52,421 nt of DNA from Oscillospiraceae bacterium (GTDB lineage: Bacteria > Bacillota > Clostridia > Oscillospirales > CAG-272), in assembly GCA_015064505.1 (NCBI GenBank), contig SVSB01000017.1, positions 1 through 52,421 on the forward strand, written 5' to 3'. The notes beneath the pieces were generated by a model. It had not been told where the DNA came from. It searched no databases and saw nothing but the letters and a program-made list of their open reading frames with translations. The position numbers and the translations under genes are program-made. Below are positions 1-9,113 of this stretch, piece after piece. Every line of letters starts with the position of its first letter. The first letter of the stretch is position 1.

Positions 1-970
1 CGATCCGCGAGAGCGGATAGGTATGCGTGATCAGCGGCTCGGTATCGAGCTTGCCCTCGGCAATGAGCTTCAGCGTTTCCTCGCAGTCACAACCGTCAAC
101 GCCGCCGGTCTTGAAGGTCAGATTCTTGCCGTACATATCGGGCAGAGGCAGAGTCTGCGCCTTATCGTAAAGCGCCACCACCGTGACGATGGCATTCGGA
201 CGCGCGCACTGCCACGCAAGCTCGAAGGTGTTCTCTGCACCCGCAATCTCAAGCACCACATCCGCACCGCCATGATCGCTGTTCTCTCGAACAAAATCAA
301 GGCATTCTTCAGGCGTAACCGTCAGCACGTCGGGATAGTGCTCATTGACAAACTTGATGCGGTTCTCGTCCTTCTCGCACATGATGATGCGTTTAGGCTT
401 CTTCAGCATCACGCAAAGGAGCGTGCAGATTCCCGTGGGGCCTGCTCCGATGATGAGAACGGTATCGACCGTTGTGATCTCGGAGATCTTCGCCGCCCAA
501 TATCCCGTGGCAAGAACGTCGCCCACAAGCAGAGCTTGTCTATCAGTTACGGTATCGGGAATCTTGTTCAGCCCCTGATCCGCAAACGGCACGCGAACGT
601 ACTCTGCCTGACCGCCATCTATGCGGCAACCGAGCGCCCAACCGCCGTTTTTGTCGGTGCAGTTGTTGACAAATCCCTTCTTGCAGAAGAAGCACTCGCC
701 ACAGAAGGTTTCCACGTTGACCGTAACTCTGTCGCCGGACTTTACGTGTGTAACCGCCGCGCCGACCTCTTCCACGATGCCGACCATCTCGTGACCGACA
801 GTGATCCCTTCCACCGCTCTCGGCACGCTGCCGTGCTTGATGTGCAAATCGCTCGAGCAGATGCTCGCAAGGGTGACCTTGACAATGGCATCCCTCTCGT
901 GCTGTATCGTCGGCTTTGGCTTCTCAACCAAGCCGAATTTTCCTTTAGATATGTATGTGTAGCTTAGCAT
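1..970 (-). CDS. Zinc-dependent medium-chain alcohol dehydrogenase, C-terminus cut by window edge
   Basis: A member of the zinc-binding, NAD(P)-dependent alcohol/polyol dehydrogenase family, which oxidises an alcohol to an aldehyde or ketone in the cytoplasm. The reading frame starts at ATG 970 behind AAAGGAG and runs off the window after about 323 codons, close to the family length of 340-350. The translation carries the catalytic-zinc GHE motif (TVGHEMVG), an early catalytic Cys (ASICSSDLH), the structural zinc cluster (CGECFFCKKGFVNNC) and a Rossmann nucleotide loop (IIGAGPTGI). It begins 13 bases after the stop of the giant DUF4132 gene, so the two are probably cotranscribed. The substrate cannot be read from sequence; sorbitol, threonine or a simple alcohol are all possible. 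The family is secure, the substrate unknown. Confidence 0.88.
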   Translation of the reverse strand, partial: MLSYTYISKGKFGLVEKPKPTIQHERDAIVKVTLASICSSDLHIKHGSVPRAVEGITVGHEMVGIVEEVGAAVTHVKSGDRVTVNVETFCGECFFCKKGFVNNCTDKNGGWALGCRIDGGQAEYVRVPFADQGLNKIPDTVTDRQALLVGDVLATGYWAAKISEITTVDTVLIIGAGPTGICTLLCVMLKKPKRIIMCEKDENRIKFVNEHYPDVLTVTPEECLDFVRENSDHGGADVVLEIAGAENTFELAWQCARPNAIVTVVALYDKAQTLPLPDMYGKNLTFKTGGVDGCDCEETLKLIAEGKLDTEPLITHTYPLSRI

Positions 971-983
971 AGCTCTCCTTTGA

Positions 984-3900
984 TTACTTACTGATATTTG
1001 AGAGTATCGTCGGATCCTTTATTTTGGAGTCCTCTGCGAATAAGAGGACCTTGGATATGATCTCAGCGGTTTTGGGATCGTCGTCCACGAAGGGAAGGAA
1101 TATTTTTCCTCTATGCTGTGAATGGACGGGCAGGACGGGGATCATTGCGCCACCAAGCTGATGCACGACACCGCTTCCGAGATGAACGGAATATTCCGCA
1201 AGCTTGCCTTCCACTATGGCGTGACGTCCTTCCACTTTTACGTTTGCTATGCGGAACATGGGCAGAACGAAGGAAAGGATCGCGGCGCGCATTTCCGTTG
1301 TGGAATGGCTTGTTTCGGGATCCACACCGCCCGCGTGCGCTACGCTGACCGCAAGATCAACGTCACGCATAACCTCCGAGAATACGATATCGGGAATATC
1401 TGCGATCTTGATCTCTTTTCCCGTTTTTCTATCGGTAAAGCAGACCCATTCAAGAGTGGGCGCTTCGATGTCCGCGGGCGAGAACCAGTCGGCAAGCGCA
1501 TAGATCTGCGCTACGATATTCTCCTTATAATACACCTTCTGCAAACCGTCCTCAATATCCGCTACCCATCGGCGACTCTTAAGCGCGCCGACGGTTTTTG
1601 CGGGCTGTATCTGATTGCCCGCATACCTGAGAGAATGGAGCATATCCATTTCCTCTTCGGTCTTAACGTACAGCTCGCGGAACACCTGACGGAACGGCTG
1701 TACTATCTTATTTTCGAAGAGGTACTTCTGATAGTTTCTCCAACAGCTCTTGCTATACAGATGGAACGGATGAGCAATCTTGATTTCTGCGTTATCTTCA
1801 ATATTATGTATTACACCTGCATCGTTTACAAGACCTTTTTCTACATAGAATCCTACGGCATCGCCGCTGATCAGCACGAGATTTTTGAGCATGGGATAAA
1901 CCACGGGATGTTCGGACAAGGCGGAAAGCTCACCAAAGGTAAAGGTTGTGCTGTCCTCCATTGCTCTTTCAAGCATCACTCGCGTGCGTCTGTACTGCTC
2001 GGTGAGCGTTTTCACCAAATTGGTAAGAGCCAAAACGGTTTCATGCTTTTTCAGCTTTGCGGGAACACTCTTAAGTGCCTTGCCCTCCTTTGCACAAGCA
2101 AGAGTTGCCTTGCCGTTTTCATCAAGGACTATCTTAAAGGATACGCCATCTACGATCTGTTCTTCAAGAAGCGCTCGACTGTCGTCGATCACCTTTGCTT
2201 CCATACGCAGGGTAAGGCGCATCGTATCGGAATATCCCGCGTTTATGGCAAGGTTGGTAAGCGCCATTTCCACGGCTTTGGCTTCACTTGCCGCGCGCTG
2301 TGAACCAAACTGTTTGCTTTCCTTGCGGAATCTTTGAATATAGAGATAACGGCGACAAAGATCGTCTTCGCCTTCAAGCGGTATGAGCGCATACGCCATC
2401 AAAAGATCCTTGTTTCTCTTGTCAGAAACCGTCTTTTCGGTCTCGTCTACTTCAAATTTTCCAAGTGTCGCATCCGCATACTTTCTCGCGCGGGAATGTT
2501 TTGCACCGTCGGAGATATACTTGGCAGCATCGTAGATCAGATCAAATTCCTTTTCTCCGATTGAATCGTAAGCACTGCGGAACCAATTCACGTCGAAGGC
2601 GCCGAGATTCAGCTCGTCGTCCGAAAGAGGCGTAAATCTTGCAATCATCGCCTTGCGCTTATCGTAGAACCTTTCGTTCATATGGGCCATAAAGTAATAG
2701 CACACCGATTCAAAGGACTCGATCTCAAGATATTTACCGATGATAGGTATCCACTCGGGCGAAAACAGCGCCGCTTCGATCAGGCGCTTGGTAGTGATCC
2801 TTTTCCCTGCAAGCGCCGCACGAAGCGTATCTGCTGAATCGCCGTCCGACGGAATGCACACGGAAAGAAGGTAGGAAAGAGATCCCTTGCGGTCACTTGC
2901 TTCTCCCCAGCCGTAATAGGCGGTTCTGTCAAGAGTATCGTTACCCAGGGCAGAAAGTATACCTGCCAGATTATTTGCGCCGTATACTCGAGCAATACCG
3001 TGAATGCCCTTGGTATAGGCAGCGGGACTATCGCCACGTCGGAGCTCGGAAGAAAGGACAACGGGGATGACGGTTTCGTAAATATGGGCAACGTACTTGA
3101 CGAGCTTCATATCCTCCGCGCTCGGCTCGCCCTCCTTTCCAAGGAACTGCTTCACCCTGCGCGCATTGCGAATAACCTTATAGGTATCGTGAGCGGAGAT
3201 CTGCTTTCCCTTTTCATAATAAGCGCTTGCAACGGCAGTTACCGTTTCCATCGATTCACGGAGATTATTGGCATTAAGCAAGAATTCAAATAACTGAGCC
3301 TCCGTGATAATACCCTGATACGCCGCAAACAAATATGCGCTCACGCCAACAAGGGGCTTGGAAACGGGGCTTCTGCTCTCATAGGGATCGCGAAGCGTTC
3401 TGCCGTGAATACTTCCCACGTAATGGTAATGGTTACCGACCTTCAGCATATCGGTATCCGGCAGCTTACGGGTTGCCGCCACACAGCGCTCTGCAGAGGC
3501 AACGGCAAGGGGGAAAATGTCTTTAAGATCGGGGGTATTCTTACAGTTCAGCCATCCGTAAACGAGATTCAGCTGCTCGTGCGCAAGCAAATGAGCCATC
3601 TCAAGCTGAACGGGCAATTCTTCCTGCGAGGGAGTGCGGATCATTACCATATCGTCGGGCACACACGAGATAAACCAAATCGCAACCGCCGATGCAAGCC
3701 GCGCGAGCTCATCCTTTGGCACCCACCCAAGCAGATGGTTAAGAACCGCGTGCATAACGGCAGAATGCGGAAACTCCTTGCCGTATTCAAAGCCCGTTCC
3801 GAAAACGGTTCTGATCGAATCGGCACAAGCTTCGGAGTAACGTATTTTTTGTTTATACGCGCGGAAAAGAACCAGCGCGTTTACAAGACGCTTGTTCGTT

Positions 3901-6221
3901 ATACCGTTGGTTTTGATCCACTCCTGCCACAATTCATGGAAAGGCAGTTTTTCGTCTATCTCTGAGAGTTGATGTGCAAACCGAATATTCCCAAGCAGCA
4001 TTTCCGCGCCGTTCCGGTAGTTAAAGGAATCGGTCTTATGCGCTTCGATAAGCTTTGATAGCGACATAAGATCCGTTGCGGCTACAACGGAAGACTTGCA
4101 GGCAACGTTATCGGTCAATACAGATCTGATCTTGCCGAAAAGGTTGAAGCCGCCCTTTTTGTCGCGGATAAGCTCCGGCAATTTTGATTCGGGAAAATAA
4201 TCCGCAAAGGTCTTTGCGCAGAGCTCCGTATAGTCCGAATCAAACTCCGTTGGCAGATACTTGTCATCTGCAGAGAACAATGCGGCTTCGTCCATCTTTA
4301 TTTCCGCCGCGTTGGGAACGAGAGATTCAAGCAGTATTTTTTCCTTTGAAGGAAGATTCTCCGATTTTGCTCTTGCGGCAAGAATGCTTACGAAGGAATC
4401 GGTTATCTTACTGCGCTTTGCGTCCTTTTTAAGCTGCAACAGCATATCAAGCCCGCCAAGGCGCACTTCTTCCCTGCCGCTTTCAAGAAGTCTGCCTATG
4501 CATTCGGCAAGCCCGGCATCGTCTTGCTTCAGCAAAAACTCCATAACGTATTTACGGATATCCGCACCCTTGAAGCGCAAATAATCCTCAATTGAGCGAT
4601 ATTCATCGTCGGACAGCTCCGTTTTTGAAAGAATTTTGTAAGCCGCATTGCGGGTAGAGGTTTCTCTATCCGCAAGACATTCAATCACGGTTTTGCGCTG
4701 GATCGCCGTTTTTGGGTCTCGTAGCAAAGCGGAAAAATAAAACCGTCTTTCATCGGAATTGCATTCCCTTACAAAGCCGCAGGCTTCATCGATCATTTCA
4801 TTATCTCCGGACAAAGCCGCCAATGCGCAAAGAATTTCAGCAAAGTCACTTTTTTTGACAGTTGCCTCGTACCACGGGAAAACGCAGGGCGAAAAGTTTT
4901 TGGTCTTTCCCGAGAAGGCGGAATAGAGTTTCTTGATGAGCAAGTAATGCTCGTGTATCTCCTCCCTGCTGTCAAACCAGGTCTTGTATTCCGGCTCAGT
5001 ACCGTATCTCACGGCGTTCCATAAATCAGCCTCTATCGAAGGCATAAAGCAAGGAAGCCAAACCGCAAGAACCTCGTCATTACCGTAATGCTTTTTCAGC
5101 ACGAGCTTTGCTATTTTATTCGATACATAAGGCAGGTCGAGATTTGCGGCAAAATAGCCCGCCACGAGCAGTTGATGTATTGAACCGTTGTCTGCAATAT
5201 CCATGATTTTTTGAACTGCATCATCAACATCTTCAAAACCGTAGCTCCAAAGCGCGATATATATCTTCATCGCATCCTCGGATGCAAGGTATTCCTTACG
5301 CGTGCTTTCGTTTTCAAGACAATCGATGATAAGACGTACGCTTTTTTCACTGACACGCTCAAGATCGCGGGATTCGCCCGTCAGTATACCCAGCCAAGTG
5401 CCCACGGCACGTTTAACGGACGAGAAGCGAATAAGGTTATTATCGGCAATTACCTTCAGTATGGCAAGAAAACCTGCTTTCGTGCCGCAATCGGCGTTTT
5501 CGCAGATGACCTGGCGGAGCCCCTCCTGGAGCCTTGCGGCAAGAAGCAGCTTCCCCAGAAGCTCGTGAAAATCGGATCTGTGGCTTAAAAGAACGCCGCG
5601 AACAAGCGCGTGCGTTACCATTCCCGAACCGTTTTCCTCGCCGATAATGCGGCGAACGGCTTTCTCCGCCTTGACGTTACGATGGTCAAGGGCGTACGCT
5701 ACCCGCCAACCCGTGTATCCGCAGCCGCGCCAGGAATACTCGTCGAGAAAGGCCTTGGATTCTTCGGGGAGCTCTCCGTTCAAAATATTTTCAACGGGCT
5801 CGTGGATCATATTAAAATATAGCGAGCCATACCCGCAAATGATATTGGTAAGCTTAGAGGCATAAGCTCCGTTTTCTTTTGCTCTGAAGGATCTTCTCCC
5901 ATAGGAATCCGAATAGGGATATTCCTGCAGTCTGTCCGCAAAATACAAAATAACGTCTTTTTCGCGGCTTGGAACAGCAAGATCAAAAAGCCAGCTCAAT
6001 TCTTTTGATACGTATTCCGATGGCACGGTGCTTGGGTCTCTCATTGCCGTTACAAGATCGGAATATATGGTTCGATCAACGGATCGGCCCTGATTTCTGA
6101 AGAAATCGTATTGAGCTTTACTTAAATTCTCCTTAAGCCTTTCCTCGTGCTTTTCGGCAATTTCTGCATATTTTGCCGCAAGCTCTTTTTTTCTTGCCGC
6201 TTCCTCGTGCTTATCTGCCAT
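984..6221 (-). CDS. Giant DUF5724/DUF4132/DUF7737-type protein (1745 aa)
   Basis: A very large soluble protein with no signal peptide or clear membrane segments. Residues 1-30 are charged and probably coiled coil. The middle is helical-repeat-like (HEAT/ARM character). The C-terminal third has the DUF4132 signature (QPFRQVFRELYV) and the last ~100 residues a DUF7737-type segment (YSVHLGSGVVHQLGG). The architecture resembles DUF5724-DUF4132 proteins, related to E. coli MolR, whose biochemical role is unknown. I chose ATG 6221 rather than an upstream GTG at 6230 because AGGAG (6230-6234) lies 8 bases before the ATG and overlaps the GTG. It follows a 144-residue gene with a 13-base gap, indicating an operon. 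Function is not assigned; family membership is from recalled motifs. Confidence 0.8.
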   Translation of the reverse strand: MADKHEEAARKKELAAKYAEIAEKHEERLKENLSKAQYDFFRNQGRSVDRTIYSDLVTAMRDPSTVPSEYVSKELSWLFDLAVPSREKDVILYFADRLQEYPYSDSYGRRSFRAKENGAYASKLTNIICGYGSLYFNMIHEPVENILNGELPEESKAFLDEYSWRGCGYTGWRVAYALDHRNVKAEKAVRRIIGEENGSGMVTHALVRGVLLSHRSDFHELLGKLLLAARLQEGLRQVICENADCGTKAGFLAILKVIADNNLIRFSSVKRAVGTWLGILTGESRDLERVSEKSVRLIIDCLENESTRKEYLASEDAMKIYIALWSYGFEDVDDAVQKIMDIADNGSIHQLLVAGYFAANLDLPYVSNKIAKLVLKKHYGNDEVLAVWLPCFMPSIEADLWNAVRYGTEPEYKTWFDSREEIHEHYLLIKKLYSAFSGKTKNFSPCVFPWYEATVKKSDFAEILCALAALSGDNEMIDEACGFVRECNSDERRFYFSALLRDPKTAIQRKTVIECLADRETSTRNAAYKILSKTELSDDEYRSIEDYLRFKGADIRKYVMEFLLKQDDAGLAECIGRLLESGREEVRLGGLDMLLQLKKDAKRSKITDSFVSILAARAKSENLPSKEKILLESLVPNAAEIKMDEAALFSADDKYLPTEFDSDYTELCAKTFADYFPESKLPELIRDKKGGFNLFGKIRSVLTDNVACKSSVVAATDLMSLSKLIEAHKTDSFNYRNGAEMLLGNIRFAHQLSEIDEKLPFHELWQEWIKTNGITNKRLVNALVLFRAYKQKIRYSEACADSIRTVFGTGFEYGKEFPHSAVMHAVLNHLLGWVPKDELARLASAVAIWFISCVPDDMVMIRTPSQEELPVQLEMAHLLAHEQLNLVYGWLNCKNTPDLKDIFPLAVASAERCVAATRKLPDTDMLKVGNHYHYVGSIHGRTLRDPYESRSPVSKPLVGVSAYLFAAYQGIITEAQLFEFLLNANNLRESMETVTAVASAYYEKGKQISAHDTYKVIRNARRVKQFLGKEGEPSAEDMKLVKYVAHIYETVIPVVLSSELRRGDSPAAYTKGIHGIARVYGANNLAGILSALGNDTLDRTAYYGWGEASDRKGSLSYLLSVCIPSDGDSADTLRAALAGKRITTKRLIEAALFSPEWIPIIGKYLEIESFESVCYYFMAHMNERFYDKRKAMIARFTPLSDDELNLGAFDVNWFRSAYDSIGEKEFDLIYDAAKYISDGAKHSRARKYADATLGKFEVDETEKTVSDKRNKDLLMAYALIPLEGEDDLCRRYLYIQRFRKESKQFGSQRAASEAKAVEMALTNLAINAGYSDTMRLTLRMEAKVIDDSRALLEEQIVDGVSFKIVLDENGKATLACAKEGKALKSVPAKLKKHETVLALTNLVKTLTEQYRRTRVMLERAMEDSTTFTFGELSALSEHPVVYPMLKNLVLISGDAVGFYVEKGLVNDAGVIHNIEDNAEIKIAHPFHLYSKSCWRNYQKYLFENKIVQPFRQVFRELYVKTEEEMDMLHSLRYAGNQIQPAKTVGALKSRRWVADIEDGLQKVYYKENIVAQIYALADWFSPADIEAPTLEWVCFTDRKTGKEIKIADIPDIVFSEVMRDVDLAVSVAHAGGVDPETSHSTTEMRAAILSFVLPMFRIANVKVEGRHAIVEGKLAEYSVHLGSGVVHQLGGAMIPVLPVHSQHRGKIFLPFVDDDPKTAEIISKVLLFAEDSKIKDPTILSNISK

Positions 6222-6234
6222 TTCTACCACTCCT

Positions 6235-6669
6235 TCACCACATTCTGCCCGAAAGCATCGTAAGTTTTACGAAAGTAAAAACGTCACCTTCGGCTATTTT
6301 GATCTCGCCATCAAGCTCCGTAATTTCCTCATTTTCCTTGAACACACGCACAAGCCCGTCCGTTACCGCGTCTATCGCCGTTTGGATAGCTTTTTGCTCG
6401 TCCGTCCCGTTTTCGTTATAATGCACGCCAAAGGCAAATTTGCCTATCTCGCGCATCCCGTCAAGCTGCTCGTCCGTAAGCGGCATGGGATGCTTTGCAC
6501 CGTTTGCGCGCGCCTTATATGCTAATATACACGATTTAACCGATTCCTCGATAAGCTCGCGAAAGGTGCGCGGCGTTTTGCCGAGTAAGAACGGGTATTC
6601 TTTTACCTTTTTCGTGACGTTGCCCGGGTGCTTCAGGGCAACTAATATTTGAACGCTCTTATTCTCCAT
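6235..6669 (-). CDS. Hypothetical 144-aa protein, partner of the DUF4132 gene
   Basis: I do not recognise this protein. It is small, soluble and rich in Lys and Glu, with an N-terminal beta-strand-like stretch (SVQILVALKH), a helical centre and an acidic C-terminal half (EITELDGEIKIAEGDVFTFVKL). There is no signal peptide and there are no cysteine clusters. GGAG lies 6 bases before ATG 6669, so the start is convincing. It sits directly upstream of the giant DUF4132 gene and both are probably translated from one message, suggesting a dedicated partner. Existence is well supported by codon structure, ribosome site and spacing. Any function would be a guess. Confidence 0.75.
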   Translation of the reverse strand: MENKSVQILVALKHPGNVTKKVKEYPFLLGKTPRTFRELIEESVKSCILAYKARANGAKHPMPLTDEQLDGMREIGKFAFGVHYNENGTDEQKAIQTAIDAVTDGLVRVFKENEEITELDGEIKIAEGDVFTFVKLTMLSGRMW

Positions 6670-6782
6670 ATTTATCTCCGTACACTTCCTTGGGTTTTAT
6701 ATATCGTAACACATAATTTGTCCGATAAAAAGGACTTTCCGTTCTTTGACGCATTTGTTTTCAAACGGTTCATTCGCCCTGC

Positions 6783-7295
6783 TTATCTCGGATCACAGCC
6801 CGTGCCTTCCAATTCCAAAAGCTTGATCTTGGCACTTACGCCGCCCGAATAGCCGACCATGCTTCCGTTTGCGCCGATGACTCTATGGCACGGCACGATG
6901 ATCGAGATGGGATTTCTGCCAACCGCACCGCCCACCGCCTGAGCCGACATGGCTTTTATACCTCTTTTTTCGGCGATCCTTTTGGCAAGATCCCCGTAGG
7001 TTATTACCTTACCGTAAGGGATCTCGGCAAGCATTTGCCAGACGAGAACGCGAAAATCGCTACCTATAAACTTGATAGACAGCTCGCTTATCTCAGGCTT
7101 TTCGCCGTCAAAATATCGATCAAGCCATCTTTTTGCAAGACGGATAACTTCGGTTTCCTTCTCTTCGCATTCTTTTCCTTGCAAAACGTCCATATAAAAT
7201 CTTTGATGCGCAAGCCACAATCCAACGATGTTCCTTTCATCGCCTGCAACCGTCAGCCTCCCCACGGGAGAATCGTAATAATCATAATAAAACAT
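6783..7295 (-). CDS. ogt: Methylated-DNA--protein-cysteine methyltransferase
   Basis: A suicide DNA repair protein that transfers alkyl groups from O6-alkylguanine or O4-alkylthymine to its own cysteine. The active-site motif VPCHRVIG places the acceptor at Cys136, and the C-terminal DNA-binding region (IPYGKVITYGDLA, GGAVGRNP) is intact. At 170 residues it has the usual length of Ogt/MGMT proteins, with the short N-terminal domain included. It lies 45 bases after an HSL-type esterase on the same strand and about 110 bases before the DUF4132 pair, so a shared transcript is possible. There is nothing unusual in the catalytic region. Confidence 0.93.
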   Translation of the reverse strand: MFYYDYYDSPVGRLTVAGDERNIVGLWLAHQRFYMDVLQGKECEEKETEVIRLAKRWLDRYFDGEKPEISELSIKFIGSDFRVLVWQMLAEIPYGKVITYGDLAKRIAEKRGIKAMSAQAVGGAVGRNPISIIVPCHRVIGANGSMVGYSGGVSAKIKLLELEGTGCDPR

Positions 7296-7340
7296 AGCAT
7301 TACCCTGTTGAGCGCAAAAATCAATCGGTGCAACACCGTT

Positions 7341-8264
7341 TTACCGAAAATATTTTTTCATAAATTCGATTCTGGCGGACAGTGCCGCCTTGGTGGTATC
7401 CGCCTTCTGCACGATGTCAAAGCCGTGCATCGTGCCTTTGGTCTCGTTGAGCGTGACCGTGGCACCCGCCTCGCGGAGCTTCTCGGCGTACAGAATCCCG
7501 TCATCGTGGAGGCAATCGAACTCCGCCGTTTCAATATAGGCAGGCGGCAGACCTTCAAAGCTTTCGGCTTCCACGGGCGAATAATAGACGAAATTCGGAT
7601 TATTTCTATCCACCTTCGTCATTGGTGCGATACGGCTTGACAGCGTGGAGTTCCACATGGGCGTGTCGGTGAATTTCTTGCAGGACTCGCTGTTATTGCG
7701 CATATCAAGGAATGGATACGGAAGCATCTGAAAGGCGAACCTTACGGGATGCTTTCTATCCCTTGCCATCATGCACACGCCGACGGCAAGCGTTGAACCT
7801 GCGCTATCCCCGCCGATACCGATGCGAGCCGGGTTAATGCCGATGATCTCTGCATTTTCATAAGCCCAGCACGCGGCTGCATAGCAATCCTCAAAGAATA
7901 CGGGATGGGGATTTTGCGGAGCAAGGCGGTAATTCACGAACAGCACCTTGCATCCAACCTCTTTAGCATATCGCATAGCGTTCTTATAGTGATACCCTGC
8001 CGCCGCAAGCACGAACCCTCCGCCGTGAACGTATATAAGGCAAGGGGCGTTATCTCCCAAGGATTTTGGGGACATCAGAAAGCACTCGATCCCTTCGCCG
8101 TCGTAGCTTTCGATCTCGTGACGGCTCACGTCAAACTCCTTGTCCTTGAATATATAATTCGGCGTTTTCATATGAGGCACGGCTATTTTCAGAAACCTTT
8201 CGCTGATTGGCGGTGCAAAATACGAAAACGGAAAGAACTCTCTTTTTATTTGATACTTTGCCAT
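7341..8264 (-). CDS. Alpha/beta hydrolase, hormone-sensitive-lipase family
   Basis: A cytoplasmic carboxylesterase-type hydrolase. It carries the HSL oxyanion motif HGGG (His80-Gly83), the nucleophile elbow GDSAG (Ser153) and a plausible triad completed by Asp249 (ETAEFDCLHDDG) and His279 (MHGFD). The 307 residues fit the family. The start at ATG 8264 is preceded by AGGAG at good spacing. No signal peptide is present, so the substrate is probably an intracellular short-chain ester or a drug-like ester. It heads a run that continues into the alkyltransferase gene. The physiological substrate is not deducible. Confidence 0.9.
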   Translation of the reverse strand: MAKYQIKREFFPFSYFAPPISERFLKIAVPHMKTPNYIFKDKEFDVSRHEIESYDGEGIECFLMSPKSLGDNAPCLIYVHGGGFVLAAAGYHYKNAMRYAKEVGCKVLFVNYRLAPQNPHPVFFEDCYAAACWAYENAEIIGINPARIGIGGDSAGSTLAVGVCMMARDRKHPVRFAFQMLPYPFLDMRNNSESCKKFTDTPMWNSTLSSRIAPMTKVDRNNPNFVYYSPVEAESFEGLPPAYIETAEFDCLHDDGILYAEKLREAGATVTLNETKGTMHGFDIVQKADTTKAALSARIEFMKKYFR

Positions 8265-8376
8265 TACGTTTTTCTCCTATGATCCCGCGGCTGTTCTCCG
8301 CGCTTGTGTGATACGGTATACTGCAGGCGGGTCTGCTCAAATTGGAATTTATCAGACTACTCGCATATTTGATCGA

Positions 8377-9093
8377 TCAACCGTTGCGCTTAAAGTCAAT
8401 ACCCGCTTTTCTTGCCTGAGCGCACAGATCCTTTGTTTGCAGCTTGTACTCCTTACCGCCCTTAATAAAGTGCGTTCCGCATTGTCTGAACTCAAAGGAC
8501 ACGTTTTTTCTTACGCACTGCTCTCTGATATCAAGCACCCAAGCGTAATCAAGCGGTCTTGCATTAGCATCCGATTCACCGCCGACCACCACAAGCTCAA
8601 CACCGTCAAGATACCGTTCTATGTCAATGGCTTCAATAAGCGGCTGTGCAGTTATACATTTGTGCTTGATCGGAAGCTTTTCAAAGATCCCGAGCTTATG
8701 ATCTGCGTTCTTTTGATTTTCTATCGTACAGCAAACCACCACGTTTTCATATCCTTCACCCCAATCATCGGGGATGCAGTCCATAAATCGATCAATTCGC
8801 TTTGTGAGAAATAGAAAGGTGCAATCCTCGCGTTCCTTTATCATCTGCCAGCATTCTTTGCGCCAAGCATCTGCTTCCTCAATCAGAAAATCGGTGGAAA
8901 AGCAGGTGTACACAATGCCGGATTTTATTTTGTAATTGCCGTTTTTTTGGCGTTCTACGGGCTTTGCAAAGTCCTTTGTCTTTTCAATAACGCTTGTATC
9001 AACTCCGCGCTTTGCATCTCCCTTATGGATATAGCAATAAAGGCAGCCGTCGCTGCACTTTTTGCAGCCTCTCCACGGATTCCACATTGCCAT
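8377..9093 (-). CDS. DUF5131 / phage Gp37-Gp68-like protein
   Basis: This matches the DUF5131 family, named after phage proteins Gp37/Gp68 and found in many bacterial chromosomes. The N-terminus WNPWRGCKKCSDGCLYCYIH has four cysteines (C10, C13, C17, C20). The final CxxxCxxC-like spacing resembles a radical-SAM iron-sulfur site, though this is not demonstrated for the family. Other conserved-looking parts are FLTKRIDRF and VVVGGESDANARPLDYAWV. Ribosome site GAGGTGAGAAT precedes ATG 9093. It is the last gene of a GNAT-flavoprotein-aldo/keto reductase series with a 20-base gap before it, so it is probably part of that operon. The reaction is unknown. Confidence 0.82.
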   Translation of the reverse strand: MAMWNPWRGCKKCSDGCLYCYIHKGDAKRGVDTSVIEKTKDFAKPVERQKNGNYKIKSGIVYTCFSTDFLIEEADAWRKECWQMIKEREDCTFLFLTKRIDRFMDCIPDDWGEGYENVVVCCTIENQKNADHKLGIFEKLPIKHKCITAQPLIEAIDIERYLDGVELVVVGGESDANARPLDYAWVLDIREQCVRKNVSFEFRQCGTHFIKGGKEYKLQTKDLCAQARKAGIDFKRNG

Positions 9094-9113
9094 ATTCTCA
9101 CCTCGTTTAATAC

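Noticed and set aside
8369..8380. TTGATCGATCAA 12-base palindrome at the DUF5131 stop
   Set aside because: Overlaps the coding end, no promoter nearby, short enough to occur by chance.
8377..9093. Prophage remnant because of the Gp37/Gp68-like gene
   Set aside because: The neighbours are metabolic genes on the same transcript, and no integrase, structural gene or attachment repeat is seen.
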